Below are positions 1 to 9,831 of a DNA stretch of 64,000 nucleotides, in pieces (position 1 is the stretch's first letter; every line of letters starts with the position of its first letter). The DNA comes from Brevibacterium siliguriense. GTDB lineage: Bacteria; Actinomycetota; Actinomycetes; Actinomycetales; Brevibacteriaceae. The position numbers and the translations under genes are program-made. A model generated the notes under the pieces. It saw only the letters and a program-made list of their open reading frames with translations, was not told where the DNA came from and searched no databases. The stretch covers positions 3,348,001 through 3,412,000 of the forward strand of contig NZ_LT629766.1 of the NCBI RefSeq assembly GCF_900105315.1. The letters run 5' to 3'.

Positions 1-1307
1 TTGACGAACTTCTGGATGGCCGAGGACAGCTTCTCCTGGTCGCTCTTGGTCTTCGGTTCGATGGCCACGGAGATCACAGGCTCCGGGAAGGTCATCGATT
101 CGAGGGCGATCGGGTTGGCCGGGTCGCTGAGAGTATCGCCCGTCGTGGTCTCCTTGAGACCGATGAAGGCGTAGATGTGACCGGCGAATGCCTCTTCGAC
201 AGGGTTCTCCTTGTTGGAGTGCATCTGGAAGAGCTTGCCGACACGTTCCTTCTTGCCCGACGAGGTGTTGAGCACCTGATCACCGGACTTCACGTGACCG
301 GAGTACACGCGCACATAGGTCAGCGATCCGAAGAACGGGTGAGAGGCGACCTTGAAGGCCAGCGCCGAGAACGGCTCCTCCGTCGAAGGCTTGCGGGTCA
401 GCTCCTCCTCGTCGTTGCTCGGGTTGTGTCCGATCATCGGAGGCACATCGAGCGGCGAGGGGAGGTAGTCGATGACCGCGTTGAGCATGGGCTGCACACC
501 CTTGTTCTTGTACGCGGAACCGCACATGACCGGGAAGGCCTCGGACTTGATGACGAGTTCGCGAATCCCGGCCTTGATATCAGCCGTCGTGAGCTCTTCG
601 CCCTCGAGGTACTTCTCCATGAGCTCTTCCGAGCTCTCGGCGACGTCCTCGACGAGCTGCGCACGGTACTGAACAGCCTTTTCCTTGAGATCCTCGGGGA
701 TCTCGATCTCGGTGATGTCCTGACCCATCTTGCTCTCGTCGGGCCAGGTGTAGGCCGTCATCTCGAGCAGATCGACGACACCGGAGAATTCGCTTTCGGC
801 ACCGATCGGCAGCTGGATGACCAGCGGCTTCGCACCGAGGCGCTCCTTGATGGTGTCGACGGTGAAGTAGAAGTCAGCACCCAGCTTGTCCATCTTGTTG
901 ACGAAGCAGACGCGCGGAACGTCGTACTTGTCGGCCTGACGCCACACGGTCTCCGACTGGGGCTCAACGCCCTCCTTGCCGTCGAACACTGCGACGGCAC
1001 CATCGAGGACGCGCAGCGAGCGCTCGACCTCGACCGTGAAGTCGACGTGACCAGGGGTGTCGATGATGTTGATCTGGTTGTCGTTCCAGTAGCAGGTCGT
1101 CGCGGCCGACGTGATCGTGATGCCGCGTTCCTTCTCCTGGTCCATCCAGTCCATGGTGCCGGCGCCGTCGTGGGTCTCGCCCATCTTGTAGTTCACGCCG
1201 GTGTAGAAGAGGATGCGTTCGGTCGTAGTTGTCTTACCGGCATCGATGTGGGCCATGATGCCGATATTACGGACCTTGTTCAGGTCGCTGAGCACGTCAA
1301 GTGCCAC
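1..1307 (-). CDS. fusA: Elongation factor G, N-terminal part (cut by window edge)
   Basis: Translocation GTPase that moves tRNA and mRNA through the ribosome. The visible part is about 435 residues of a protein that is normally near 700, so the carboxyl-terminal domains lie beyond the left edge. The G1 motif ([10 protein letters not shown]), the G3 motif (DTPGHVDF) and the G4 motif (NKMD) are all present. The start is GTG, giving [11 protein letters not shown], which aligns with other actinobacterial EF-G starts. It is the third gene of the rpsL-rpsG-fusA (str) operon, 99 bp after rpsG on the same strand, so it is probably co-transcribed with the two ribosomal proteins. Identification is secure. 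Confidence 0.97.
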   Translation of the reverse strand, partial: MALDVLSDLNKVRNIGIMAHIDAGKTTTTERILFYTGVNYKMGETHDGAGTMDWMDQEKERGITITSAATTCYWNDNQINIIDTPGHVDFTVEVERSLRVLDGAVAVFDGKEGVEPQSETVWRQADKYDVPRVCFVNKMDKLGADFYFTVDTIKERLGAKPLVIQLPIGAESEFSGVVDLLEMTAYTWPDESKMGQDITEIEIPEDLKEKAVQYRAQLVEDVAESSEELMEKYLEGEELTTADIKAGIRELVIKSEAFPVMCGSAYKNKGVQPMLNAVIDYLPSPLDVPPMIGHNPSNDEEELTRKPSTEEPFSALAFKVASHPFFGSLTYVRVYSGHVKSGDQVLNTSSGKKERVGKLFQMHSNKENPVEEAFAGHIYAFIGLKETTTGDTLSDPANPIALESMTFPEPVISVAIEPKTKSDQEKLSSAIQKFV

Positions 1308-1406
1308 GGTGTCTCTCTCTCAATCGATGATTTGCTCGACTCCCCTGCGCCGCCGGCCGGCGACCCTCGCGGACGAGGTCCGCCGACCAGCGCACAGGGC
1401 AGGCGA

Positions 1407-1877
1407 TTACCAGCGGTAGTGGGCGAAGGCCTTGTTGGACTCGGCCATCTTGTGAGTGTCCTCGCGACGCTTGACTGCTGCGCCGAGGCCGTTGCCGGCG
1501 TCGAGGATCTCATTCATGAGGCGTTCGGTCATGGTCTTCTCACGGCGCTGGCGGGAGTAACCCACGAGCCACCGCAGAGCCAGGGTGGTCGAACGAGCCG
1601 GACGAACATCAATCGGGACCTGGTAGGTCGCACCGCCGACGCGGCGGGAGCGGACCTCGAGGGACGGACGGATGTTGTCGAGAGCCTTCTTCAGGTTGAC
1701 AACGGGGTCGTTGCCGTTCTTCTCGCGGGTGCCTTCGAGGGCACCGTAGACGATCCGCTCTGCAGTCGAGCGCTTGCCGTCGAGCAGGATCTTGTTGATC
1801 AGCTGCGTGACGAGCGGTGAGCTGAAGACCGGGTCAACGACGATCGGTCGCTTGGGTGCAGGACCTTTACGTGGCAT
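1407..1877 (-). CDS. rpsG: 30S ribosomal protein S7
   Basis: Primary 16S rRNA-binding protein of the 30S head, 156 residues, the usual length. It begins [12 protein letters not shown] and ends AHYRW, both typical of actinobacterial S7. Its ATG shares one base with the TAA stop of rpsL, so the two are very likely translationally coupled. In other bacteria S7 represses translation of the str operon; no such site was identified here. It lies between rpsL and fusA. Confidence 0.98.
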   Translation of the reverse strand: MPRKGPAPKRPIVVDPVFSSPLVTQLINKILLDGKRSTAERIVYGALEGTREKNGNDPVVNLKKALDNIRPSLEVRSRRVGGATYQVPIDVRPARSTTLALRWLVGYSRQRREKTMTERLMNEILDAGNGLGAAVKRREDTHKMAESNKAFAHYRW

Positions 1878-2251
1878 TACTTCTTCTCCCTCTTCGCACC
1901 GTACTTGCTGCGGGCCTGCTGGCGACCCTTGACGCCCTGGGTGTCGAGCGAACCGCGGACGATCCGGTAGCGGACACCGGGCAGATCCTTGACGCGGCCA
2001 CCGCGCACGAGCACGATCGAGTGCTCCTGCAGGTTGTGTCCCTCGCCCGGGATGTAGGCGGTCACCTCGATCTGGCTCGAAAGCTTGACACGAGCGACCT
2101 TGCGAAGAGCCGAGTTCGGCTTCTTGGGGGTAGTGGTGTACACACGGGTGCACACTCCACGACGCTGCGGGCTGCCCTTGAGGGCAGGAGCGTCCGATCC
2201 TGCTGAATTGACATGCCGTCCCTTGCGGACGAGCTGCTGGATAGTCGGCAC
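1877..2251 (-). CDS. rpsL: 30S ribosomal protein S12
   Basis: Decoding-centre protein of the 30S subunit, 124 residues, full length. The start is GTG, preceded by a GGAG ribosome-binding site. The loop [11 protein letters not shown] and the segment [10 protein letters not shown] carry the lysines whose substitution gives streptomycin resistance in other bacteria; both are wild type here. First gene of the str operon, with a promoter-like element far upstream (2545-2574), implying a long untranslated leader. Confidence 0.98.
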   Translation of the reverse strand: MPTIQQLVRKGRHVNSAGSDAPALKGSPQRRGVCTRVYTTTPKKPNSALRKVARVKLSSQIEVTAYIPGEGHNLQEHSIVLVRGGRVKDLPGVRYRIVRGSLDTQGVKGRQQARSKYGAKREKK

Positions 2252-2544
2252 TAAGCGTTCTCCATTTGCTTCTCGATAGACCTAATTCCCAATGTCGGCC
2301 ACGATCGCAGTCGTCTCTGTGAACCGTGGGACATATCCGACCGGACACCGGGTGAAGCTCGGCTCCCGATGCCAGTAAACACGCGAGTCGTCGGCCCCTG
2401 CGCCCGGGTGTGTCGCAAGGACACGGAAGCGCAGCGACGACTTCTCGGCGGCCTGCAGCGACGATTTCTCTCAGGGATTCCGGGTCTCACAGAACACCCG
2501 GCAGGATCGATCGACGACGCAGATAACACAATCAGTCGCCTACC
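2252..2544 (-). other. Probable long 5' leader of the str operon
   Basis: About 290 bases without a convincing gene lie between the rpsL start and the likely transcription start. Open frames here lack ribosome-binding sites and known motifs. It could hold a regulatory structure for the str operon, but I recognised no named leader. Confidence 0.35.
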
Positions 2545-2574
2545 AGAATATCTCTCTCGAGCACGTCTGGTCAA
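2545..2574 (-). promoter_or_regulatory. Likely str operon promoter
   Basis: On the minus strand TTGACC (2574-2569) and TATTCT (2550-2545) are separated by 18 bp, close to the sigma-70-type consensus. It points at rpsL, whose start lies about 290 bases downstream. Confidence 0.5.
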
Positions 2575-2771
2575 AATGGCGATTATCCATCCTACTGCGT
2601 CCTGTCGTCGATTTCACGCGGCATCGCCCGCCGTGCCGAAACCACGTGCCCCACCTCCGAAGATGCGAGCTCAAGGCATGTCGCTCTATCTCCTCGCGCT
2701 GCACCACCCGGGCAGCCGCGCTCAAAGCGGCAACTGCGGGCCGCCTCGGCGAGGTTCTCTCGATTCTTTCC

Positions 2772-2800
2772 TTGACTCGTTCAAAAGAAGCAGGCATTCT
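2772..2800 (+). promoter_or_regulatory. furA promoter with leaderless start
   Basis: TTGACT (2772-2777) and CATTCT (2795-2800) are separated by exactly 17 bp. The GTG start of furA at 2807 falls seven bases after the -10, where transcription would begin, so the transcript probably has no 5' leader. Autoregulation by FurA would be expected from related systems. Confidence 0.55.
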
Positions 2801-2806
2801 GGTGCT

Positions 2807-3280
2807 GTGAACGGGACGAAGCATGAACACGACGACGCCGCCGCGGCTCTGCGGCGGACGTCGCTGCGTGTGACGAAGCAGCGAGTCGCAGTTCTCGATG
2901 CCGTGCGGGACCACCCGCACGCCGATACCGAGACCGTGATCCGCTCGGTGCGGGAATCGCTGCCAGCGGTCTCCCATCAAGCGGTCTATGATTCTCTCCA
3001 CACTCTCACCGAGGTGGGGCTCGTCCGCTGCATCAGACCTTCGGGTTCTGTGGCTCGGTACGAGCGTCGCATCGGGGACAATCACCATCACCTGGTGTGC
3101 CGATCGTGCAATCTCATCGTCGATGTCGACTGCACGGTCGGGCAGGCCCCGTGCCTGACCCCGTCCCACGATGCCGGCTTCGTCGTCGATCAGGCCGAAG
3201 TGACATTTTGGGGCCTGTGTCCCGAATGTGCGTCTGCCGATGCTCAGCTGACCGGTGACGATCAGTTCTCGTCCGTGTGA
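2807..3280 (+). CDS. furA: Fur-family regulator next to catalase-peroxidase
   Basis: Metal-dependent repressor of the FurA/PerR type, 157 residues. The N-terminal winged helix holds the segment [15 protein letters not shown], and the dimerisation domain holds the metal-binding string [11 protein letters not shown] plus a second Cys pair (CPEC). The start is the GTG at 2807, chosen because it sits at the expected transcription start and because residues upstream do not resemble the family. katG follows on the same strand after 121 bp, as in mycobacterial furA-katG, where FurA represses both genes and releases them under peroxide. Function is by homology and context. Confidence 0.9.
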   Translation: MNGTKHEHDDAAAALRRTSLRVTKQRVAVLDAVRDHPHADTETVIRSVRESLPAVSHQAVYDSLHTLTEVGLVRCIRPSGSVARYERRIGDNHHHLVCRSCNLIVDVDCTVGQAPCLTPSHDAGFVVDQAEVTFWGLCPECASADAQLTGDDQFSSV

Positions 3281-3401
3281 TTCCCGGATTCCGTTCACCA
3301 CCACCCGTCTTCTTCCGAGGACCCGACTATGCCCTTTCTGCGAGGGTTGCCCATCCCGTCATCCGAGTCGTCGACTGCGACTCGACTGTGAAAGGAACAC
3401 G

Positions 3402-5609
3402 ATGACCCAGACGACCACCGGCGGCTGCCCGGTCGCCCACACCTCCACGGAACCGGCTGCGGCGCCGGATTCCGACCAGCTGGTCAACCCCGTCCAGGGT
3501 GATGCCAACGCCCAGTGGTGGCCCAATCGCCTCAACCTCAAGATCCTTGCCAAGGGGCAGCCGGCGCGCGACCCCATGGATCCTGACTTCGACTACGACG
3601 CGGAGTTCAACAGCCTCGACTACTACCAGCTCAAGGCCGACATCGAAGCTCTGCAGAAGGACAACCAGGACTGGTGGTCCGCTGACTTCGGGCACTACGG
3701 CCCGTTCATGATCCGCATGGCCTGGCACTCGGCCGGCACCTACCGCGTTCAGGACGGCCGCGGAGGCGGCGGCGAGGGTCAGCAGCGCTTCGCACCGCTG
3801 AACTCCTGGCCCGACAACGTCTCGCTCGACAAGGCTCGCCGTCTGCTGTGGCCGGTGAAGAAGAAGTACGGCAAGAAGATCTCCTGGGCCGACCTCTTCA
3901 TCCTCGCCGGCAACGTCGCTCTCGAATCGATGGGCTTCAAGACCTTCGGCTTCGCCGGCGGCCGCAAGGACGTCTGGGAACCCGACAACGATGTGTACTG
4001 GGGCTCCGAGACCGAATGGCTGGGCACCGACAAACGCTACGTGGGCAACCGTGAGCTGCAGAAGCCTCTGGCGGCGACCACCATGGGCCTCATCTACGTC
4101 AACCCCGAGGGCCCGGAGGGTGAACCCGATCCGGTCAAGGCCGCAATCGACATCCGCGAGACCTTCGCACGCATGGCTATGAACGACGAGGAGACCGTCG
4201 CACTCATCGCCGGCGGACACACCTTCGGCAAGACGCATGGTGCCGGTCCTGAATCGCACAAGGGTGCCGACCCGGAAGCCGCTCCGCTCGAAGAGCAGGG
4301 CCTGGGCTGGAAGTCCGATTTCGGCACGGGGCAGGGCAACGACTCCATCGGCTCGGGCATCGAGGTCACTTGGACCTACCACCCGACCCGCTGGGACAAC
4401 GAATTCTTCCACATTCTCTTCGCCTACGAGTGGGAGGTCTTCGAGAACGAAGGCGGACACCTGCAGTGGCGTCCCAAGGACGGCGGCGGGGACGATATGG
4501 TCCCCATGGCCCAAGGTGACGGGCGCCGCGAGCCCCGTATGCTCACGACCGACCTGTCACTGCGCTTCGATCCCGCGTACGAGAAGATCTCGCGCCGCTT
4601 CAAGGACGACCAGAAAGCGTTCGAAGATGCTTTCGCTCGCGCCTGGTTCAAGCTCACCCACCGCGATATGGGCCCGGCGACCCGTTACCTCGGCCCCGAA
4701 GCTCCGAGCGAGGAGCTCATCTGGCAGGACCCGGTTCCGGCCGGCACCCCGCTTGATGACGCCGGCCTCGAAGCCGTCAAGACAGCCGTCCGCGAGTCCG
4801 GGCTGACCGTCTCACAGCTCGTGTCGACGACATGGGCCGCGGCCTCGTCACACCGCGTCTCGGACATGCGCGGCGGCGTCAACGGAGGTCGTCTCCGTCT
4901 CGAACCGCAGCGCAGCTGGGAGGCCAACGAGCCCGCCAAGCTCGCCGAGGTGCTTCCCGTGCTCGAGGGCATCGCCGAGTCCACCGGCGCATCGTTTGCC
5001 GATGTGCTGGCAATCGCCGGCGCCGTCGGAGTCGAGACCGCTGCCGCGGCGGCCGGTCACTCGATCACGGTTCCGGTCTCCACCGGCCGCGGGGACGCCA
5101 CCCAGGAACAGACCGATGTCGACTCGTTCGGCTACCTCGAGCCGACCCACGACGGTTTCCGCAACTACCTCACCGAGGGCCTTCCGCTCAAGGCCGAGTA
5201 CCTCCTGCTCGACAAGGCCAGCCTGCTGGGTCTGACCCCGCCGGAGCTCACGGTCCTCATCGGCGGGCTCCGCGTCCTCGGTGCGAACTACGAAGATTCC
5301 GAACTCGGTGTCTTCACCGATCGCCCCGGCGAGCTGACGAACGACTTCTTCGTCAATCTGCTCGATCTCGGCAACGTCTGGAAGCCCGTCGGACCGTCCG
5401 AGACGGCCAATGTCTACGAGTGCTACTCCCCCGAGGGCGAGAAGCTGTGGACCGGCAGCCGGATCGACCTCCTGTTCGGAGCGAACTCCGAACTGCGTGC
5501 GATCGCCGAGGTCTACGGCTCCGACGACGCGAACGAGAAGTTCGTCGCCGACTTCGTCAAGGCCTGGACGAAGCTCGTCGAAGCCGACCGCTTCGACCTC
5601 AAGCGCTGA
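3402..5609 (+). CDS. katG: Catalase-peroxidase
   Basis: Haem enzyme that destroys hydrogen peroxide by catalase and peroxidase reactions, 735 residues, the normal length. The distal triad is Arg105, Trp108 and His109 ([11 protein letters not shown]); the proximal haem ligand is His273 in [13 protein letters not shown]. Trp108, Tyr232 (in IYVNPEGP) and Met258 (in RMAMNDEE) are placed to form the Met-Tyr-Trp adduct needed for catalase activity. The serine corresponding to mycobacterial Ser315 (SGIEVTW) is intact. A strong AAAGGA site precedes the ATG. It follows furA and is probably FurA-controlled and peroxide-inducible. A strong hairpin terminator follows. Confidence 0.98.
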   Translation: MTQTTTGGCPVAHTSTEPAAAPDSDQLVNPVQGDANAQWWPNRLNLKILAKGQPARDPMDPDFDYDAEFNSLDYYQLKADIEALQKDNQDWWSADFGHYGPFMIRMAWHSAGTYRVQDGRGGGGEGQQRFAPLNSWPDNVSLDKARRLLWPVKKKYGKKISWADLFILAGNVALESMGFKTFGFAGGRKDVWEPDNDVYWGSETEWLGTDKRYVGNRELQKPLAATTMGLIYVNPEGPEGEPDPVKAAIDIRETFARMAMNDEETVALIAGGHTFGKTHGAGPESHKGADPEAAPLEEQGLGWKSDFGTGQGNDSIGSGIEVTWTYHPTRWDNEFFHILFAYEWEVFENEGGHLQWRPKDGGGDDMVPMAQGDGRREPRMLTTDLSLRFDPAYEKISRRFKDDQKAFEDAFARAWFKLTHRDMGPATRYLGPEAPSEELIWQDPVPAGTPLDDAGLEAVKTAVRESGLTVSQLVSTTWAAASSHRVSDMRGGVNGGRLRLEPQRSWEANEPAKLAEVLPVLEGIAESTGASFADVLAIAGAVGVETAAAAAGHSITVPVSTGRGDATQEQTDVDSFGYLEPTHDGFRNYLTEGLPLKAEYLLLDKASLLGLTPPELTVLIGGLRVLGANYEDSELGVFTDRPGELTNDFFVNLLDLGNVWKPVGPSETANVYECYSPEGEKLWTGSRIDLLFGANSELRAIAEVYGSDDANEKFVADFVKAWTKLVEADRFDLKR

Positions 5610-5678
5610 TCCGGATGGTCTCCTCACCAAGGTGACACTTCGGTCCTCCCCCGCCGAGGCGGCACTGGGCTGATCGCG

Positions 5679-5714
5679 GACGATGCCCCCATCGATTTCG
5701 ATGGGGGCATCGTC
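5679..5714. terminator. katG terminator hairpin
   Basis: A near-perfect GC-rich hairpin with arms 5679-5695 and 5698-5714 lies 70 bp after katG and ends just before the convergent small reading frame. The symmetry could serve both directions. Confidence 0.75.
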
Positions 5715-5728
5715 ATATCCGCAGTCGC

Positions 5729-6046
5729 TCAGTCCTGGGTTCCCCCGTCAGAGCTGGAGCTGTCCGAGGAGTTCCCGTTCTGGGCTCCGGGCATCCCATT
5801 CGATTGCCCGCCAGGCCCTCCCCCGTTTGGATTGTCCGCCGGGCATTCCGCCAGCGTCGGATTGTCCTCCTGACTGAGCGCCATCCCATTCTGTCCGCCC
5901 GTTCCTCCTGGGCCGTTCTGCCCGCCCGGTCTCTGGCTCGTTCCGGCGCTGTCTACAGTCCCAGCCGAGGCTGTGGCCAAGCTGTGCCTTCTACACGCCA
6001 TTCCGACTGTCGTGCCGGACCCCGAGTTCAGGGCCCGTCCGCTCAC
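5729..6046 (-). CDS. Small Gly/Asn/Gln-rich open frame, possibly frameshifted
   Basis: A 105-codon frame whose GTG start overlaps the stop of the upstream histidine kinase (GTGA), suggesting coupling. The C-terminal half is low-complexity, with repeated GGQ and NG units and a serine-rich tail. I do not recognise it. Between about 5827 and 5885 the repeat continues much better in another frame (GAQSGGQSDAGG, MPGGQS) before returning to the main frame near 5826, so the gene appears to carry two compensating indels or sequence errors. There is no clear signal peptide in the present frame. It may be a damaged exported partner of the two-component system, or not a gene at all. Confidence 0.35.
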   Translation of the reverse strand: MSGRALNSGSGTTVGMACRRHSLATASAGTVDSAGTSQRPGGQNGPGGTGGQNGMALSQEDNPTLAECPADNPNGGGPGGQSNGMPGAQNGNSSDSSSSDGGTQD

Positions 6047-7554
6047 GCCGCAGGCAGCCGCAGTTCGAAGATCGTGCCTTCGTCCGAACTCGCCATCGTG
6101 ATGCTGCCGTGCATGAGCTTGATGAGGCCCGAAGCGATCGCCAGGCCCAGGCCCGAGGATCCTCCTTGAGCTCCCGTCTGGCGCGTCCGTGAGGGGTCTC
6201 CGCGGACGAAGCGGTCGAAGACCGTGTCGCGAATCTCCGTCGGGATGCCCGGACCGTCGTCGCCGATGCGGATGGCTACGTCGTCGCTGGGTGCCTTCCC
6301 CGCCACCGGCTTTCGCACGGCCGCAGCCGAAACGCTGACACGCGTTCCCGGAGGTGTGTGCACGCAGGCGTTCGTCAGCACGATCGATACGACGCGCCGC
6401 ACATGGTCGAGAGCACCGCAGACTTCAAGAGGGTCCGGGGGCACGTCGAGGATGAGCGAATGATCGGGATGGACCACATGGGCATCGTCGACGAGTTCGA
6501 CCAGCAGCGATGACACATCGACCGTGTCCTCGTTCGTCGGCTGCCGGCCGGCTTCCAGACGGGCCAGGAGCAGCAGGTCATCGACCAGGGAGGACATCCG
6601 CATCGCCCCGGAATCGATCTTCGCCAAGGAGGTGGTCACCTCCGCGGGCAGGTCCGCACGGTACGGCCGAGTGAGGTCGGCCCATCCGCGGATCGTCGCG
6701 ATCGGCGTGCGCAGCTCATGGGAGGCATCGGCGACGAAGCGGCGCATCTGCTCGGTGCCACGGTAGCGCTCGTCGAGGGCGGTCCCGACATGGTCGAGCA
6801 TCCGATTGACCGCGGCGCCGACATCGCCGACTTCGGTTCCGGGGACTGCGAGTTCCGAGGATACACGCAGCGCGAGCTCGGGCTTTCCGGCACTGAGTTC
6901 GAGGTCTGTGACCTCGCGTGCGGTGCGCGCGACGTCCCTGAGGTCACGCAGCTGGCGGTGGATGATGACGGCCATGAGACCGGCGGTGATGAGGACCCCG
7001 GTGAGGACGACGACCGCCGTCGTCCAGGCGGTGCGATCCATTGCGGCATCGACGCGGCCCTGCGGAACTCCATAGATGATCCTCGTTTCGTTGTCTTCGA
7101 AGGCCACGACCCGATAATCGCCGAACCCGGGCACACGCACGGATTCGTGACTGGTCTCGCTGTTCCCAGGTTCGACCGACAGCAGAGCTTCGATGGCGTC
7201 CGAGGACAGGGACCGGGGACGGCTCAGCCCCGCCTCGGCGATGAGCCCCTCTCCCCCGCCGCCGGAGTCGACGACGGCGAGCGCACCGTCACCGACTCCC
7301 GGCTGGAAGAGGAAACGCAGAGCTGAATCGACCGCCGACGATGAATCGGTGCCCGGCCCCGCTCCGGGCCCGCTGCCCGCCCCGCCGGACCGCGCGTGCG
7401 AAGTCATCGACGTCAGCTGCTCGTCGAGGTCGGACATCAGGGAGGTGCGTACGCTCAGCCAGGAGGCGGTGCCGATTCCGGTGCCGACGAGCAACAGCAC
7501 GAGGCCGGCGAGGACGATGAGTCTCGTCTGCAGCCGCCACCGTCGCAGTCTCAC
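6043..7554 (-). CDS. Two-component sensor histidine kinase
   Basis: Membrane sensor kinase, 503 residues. Transmembrane segments lie near residues 12-32 and 179-199, bracketing a low-complexity Gly/Ser-containing outer domain, followed by a HAMP-like linker. The phospho-acceptor His279 is in DASHELRTPIATI. ATP-binding motifs follow: an N box (LTNACVHTP), G1 (IGDDGPGIP) and G2 (GSSGLGLAIA). The GTG start overlaps the TGA of the response regulator by four bases, so the pair is co-translated. The architecture resembles actinobacterial kinases of the TcrY/MprB class. The signal sensed is unknown. Confidence 0.93.
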   Translation of the reverse strand: MRLRRWRLQTRLIVLAGLVLLLVGTGIGTASWLSVRTSLMSDLDEQLTSMTSHARSGGAGSGPGAGPGTDSSSAVDSALRFLFQPGVGDGALAVVDSGGGGEGLIAEAGLSRPRSLSSDAIEALLSVEPGNSETSHESVRVPGFGDYRVVAFEDNETRIIYGVPQGRVDAAMDRTAWTTAVVVLTGVLITAGLMAVIIHRQLRDLRDVARTAREVTDLELSAGKPELALRVSSELAVPGTEVGDVGAAVNRMLDHVGTALDERYRGTEQMRRFVADASHELRTPIATIRGWADLTRPYRADLPAEVTTSLAKIDSGAMRMSSLVDDLLLLARLEAGRQPTNEDTVDVSSLLVELVDDAHVVHPDHSLILDVPPDPLEVCGALDHVRRVVSIVLTNACVHTPPGTRVSVSAAAVRKPVAGKAPSDDVAIRIGDDGPGIPTEIRDTVFDRFVRGDPSRTRQTGAQGGSSGLGLAIASGLIKLMHGSITMASSDEGTIFELRLPAA

Positions 7555-8267
7555 TGCTCCGCCCGCAGGATGTAGCCGGCCCCGCGCTTCGTGTGGAAGA
7601 GATTCGGCAGGTCCGGGAACGGTGCGTCGATCTTCTTCCGCAGGTAGGACACGTAGAGTTCGACGATATTTCCGTTGCCTCCGAAGTCGTAGTCCCAGAC
7701 GCGGTCGAGGATCTGCGCCTTCGACAGGACCACTCTCGGGTTGCGCATGAACAGCAGCAGCACCTCGAATTCGCGGGCTGTGAGCTCGATCTGCCGACCG
7801 GCGCGAGTGACCTCATGCGACCGTTCGTCGAGTTCGAGGTCGCCGACCCGCAGCACATCCTCCTCATCGCCCGGCCCCGCCGGTACGCTGCGCCGCAGTC
7901 GGGCCTCGATCCGGGCGATCACCTCGTCGAGGTTGAACGGCTTCGTCACATAGTCATCCCCGCCGAGGCGCAGCCCCGTGAGCCGGTCATCGACCTCGTC
8001 ACGGGCGGAGAGGAAGACCACCGGGGTGTCGATGCCCTCGCCCCTGACCTTCTCGATGACGGCGAAACCGTCGAGGTCGGGCAGCATGACGTCGAGTACG
8101 ATCGCATCGAAGTGCTCGCTTCGGGCCAGAGCCACCGCTTCGCGGCCCGTACCGACTCCCTCGGCGTCCCACCCGCGAACCCGGCAGGCCATGACGAGGA
8201 GTTCGGCGAGGTTCGCTTCGTCATCGACGATGAGGATGCGTGCCGGCGGGTTCTCTGTCGGAGTCAT
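7551..8267 (-). CDS. OmpR/PhoP-family response regulator
   Basis: DNA-binding partner of the adjacent kinase, 238 residues. The receiver domain has the acidic pair DDE near residue 15, phosphorylation site Asp59 (IVLDVMLPDLDG) and conserved Lys109 (VTKPF). The C-terminal winged helix follows (ELTAREFEVL, VELYVSYLRKKID, TKRGAGYIL). The start is the ATG at 8267, which gives MTPTENPPARILIVDDE; a longer upstream frame is remnant sequence of another gene. It heads the regulator-kinase operon. Its targets are unknown, but the next genes upstream are decayed surface-glycosylation genes on the same strand. Confidence 0.93.
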   Translation of the reverse strand: MTPTENPPARILIVDDEANLAELLVMACRVRGWDAEGVGTGREAVALARSEHFDAIVLDVMLPDLDGFAVIEKVRGEGIDTPVVFLSARDEVDDRLTGLRLGGDDYVTKPFNLDEVIARIEARLRRSVPAGPGDEEDVLRVGDLELDERSHEVTRAGRQIELTAREFEVLLLFMRNPRVVLSKAQILDRVWDYDFGGNGNIVELYVSYLRKKIDAPFPDLPNLFHTKRGAGYILRAEQ

Positions 8268-8283
8268 AGAACGATTATCACCC

Positions 8284-9033
8284 TCAATCGGCGCTGGGAT
8301 CGTAGATCGTGACCGGGTGGAGAGTCGTGGATTCGAAGTTCGCCTCCACCCAGGCTGCGATCTGCGCCGAGGAGGAACCTGAGTCCGAACCTCCGGGCCT
8401 CGTCCGCTGCCGGAGCTGGTGCCGGCGATCGTCACGATCGAACACTGAGTCGTGCCGACGATCGTGCGCACGCCTAGCTGTGCAGGAATCGCCGCACTGC
8501 CCATGATCTCGAGCCCGACGAGCGCCGAGACGATCGCCGCTCCGATTCGCCATGGGCCGTGGCGATGAGCACCACCACTCCGATCGCGGAGACGATGAGC
8601 CAGCCGCCCCAGATGAGCAAGGCGGCACCGAGGCTGCCCCTGTCGGTCGTATCCGAATCTGCGCCGTCCGTGACGGCGGGGGCGGCTCTGCGTCGGGCCG
8701 CCTCGGCGAGAATGAGCAGAACAGCGGTGACGACGAGGAGGAAGAGCGCGGTGGGCAGGAACCAGGACTCCTGCTGGCCGAAGCTGCCAGTGAACAGGCG
8801 CGTCAGACCGGTCTCACCCCAGCTGCCTCCGCCACCGCCGCCGACGGACCCGGTCTCAATTCCGGTGAGGCGGCCGAACCCGTTGTAGCCGAAGGTGAGT
8901 TCGAGAAAAGAGTTCGTCTGCGAGCCTTCGGCATAGGGTCGGGAGTCCGTAGGGGTGAGTTCGACGAGTGCTATCCACCATTCGGCGCTGAGCACCATCG
9001 AAGCGATGGGAACGAACTGCCACAGCAGTCGCC
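8284..9033 (-). pseudogene. Remnant of a YkcB-like membrane glycosyltransferase (GT39)
   Basis: Pieces of a large polytopic mannosyltransferase-like protein remain, spread over three frames. One segment reads WWIALVELTPTDSRPY and then a glycine-rich loop, membrane helices and LLIWGGWLIVSAIG. Another frame gives PWRIGAAIVSALVGLE. The extreme C-terminus is in the third frame (AAWVEANFESTTL ending YDPSAD). The normal family is several hundred residues; the N-terminal catalytic membrane domain is missing and at least two frameshifts are present. It directly follows a truncated GT2 gene; in related actinobacteria the two types cooperate in moving lipid-linked sugars to the cell surface. Nonfunctional as it stands. 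Confidence 0.75.
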
Positions 9034-9037
9034 TCGG

Positions 9038-9685
9038 CTATGAGGTGCGGGCGAGCAGCTCCGTGGCGAAGAACCATTCGGTGTCCTCGACGTTCGGCAG
9101 CAGCTCACGTGCTGCGCTTGCCGACATCGCCTTGAACCCGCATTGCGCGTCGCTGAAACCGACACCGAGGCTGAGCTTGAACAGTCGGTTGCAGCAGCGG
9201 TAGATGATCTCGCGTCTGATTCCGCGTTCGACCTGAAGACCCGGCTGCAGCGGAGACGCGATGGCCACATCGGCCAGTCCCGAGCGGATCACCTCGACCA
9301 CAGGTCCGAGGACTCTGATGTCCGTGGCGAGATCGACATCCGTATAGGCGACGATATCCGCCGACGAAGCCTGCCACACCCGGGAGAGTGCGCGACCGCG
9401 CCCCTTCTCCTCGAATCGCACGTACTCGACGTTCCGATGCTCGGTCGCCGGGGCAGCGGCGATCCTCGGGGTCGAATCGGTGCACGCGTTGTCGGCGATG
9501 ATGATCGTGACCTCGACTCCGGGGCCGGCGTCGGCGGCGAGAAGAGTCTGGACGGAAGAGGTCATCGTCGCCTCCTCGTGATACACCGGAACGACGAGGA
9601 CGACGGTCACACTCGATCGGAGGGACGGGGCTCCTGGGGGGGGGGGCGCTGCGGGCTGGTTCCCGGCGGTGCACTCGAATCTCAT
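9038..9685 (-). pseudogene. Truncated GT2 (DPM1/GtrB-like) glycosyltransferase
   Basis: Polyprenyl-phosphate sugar transferase-type domain, about 215 residues. Clear motifs are VPVYHEEA, IADNACTDSTPRI, YTDVDLATD and SDAQCGFKA. The frame stops abruptly after WFFATELLA, where intact relatives continue for 100 or more residues, and the next bases read as part of the GT39 remnant. A deletion has therefore fused the end of this gene to the inside of its neighbour. The putative start region contains an 11-base C run in the coding strand. Either an ATG at 9685 or a GTG at 9694 could start it. Unlikely to be active. Confidence 0.7.
9636..9646. repeat. G11 homopolymer near the GT2 start
   Basis: Eleven consecutive G (C on the coding strand) fall at about codons 13-16 of the truncated GT2 frame. 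Such tracts slip readily in replication and can switch genes on and off, or reflect sequencing uncertainty. Confidence 0.8.
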
Positions 9686-9831
9686 GGTGTCCACATCCGC
9701 GTTCCCGCTAGGGCCAGCATCGGTCGCAGCTGTGGCTCGGCTGTCGACACGACGATGTGACAGATCGCCCTATCCGACCGCCTGGGCGAAGAGCCCGGTC
9801 TGGCCGTGTGAATCCCGCTACACTGGGGGCC

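Noticed and set aside
1321..1406. Possible small gene between rpsG and fusA
   Set aside because: The 99-bp gap has no start with a ribosome-binding site and is typical operon spacing.
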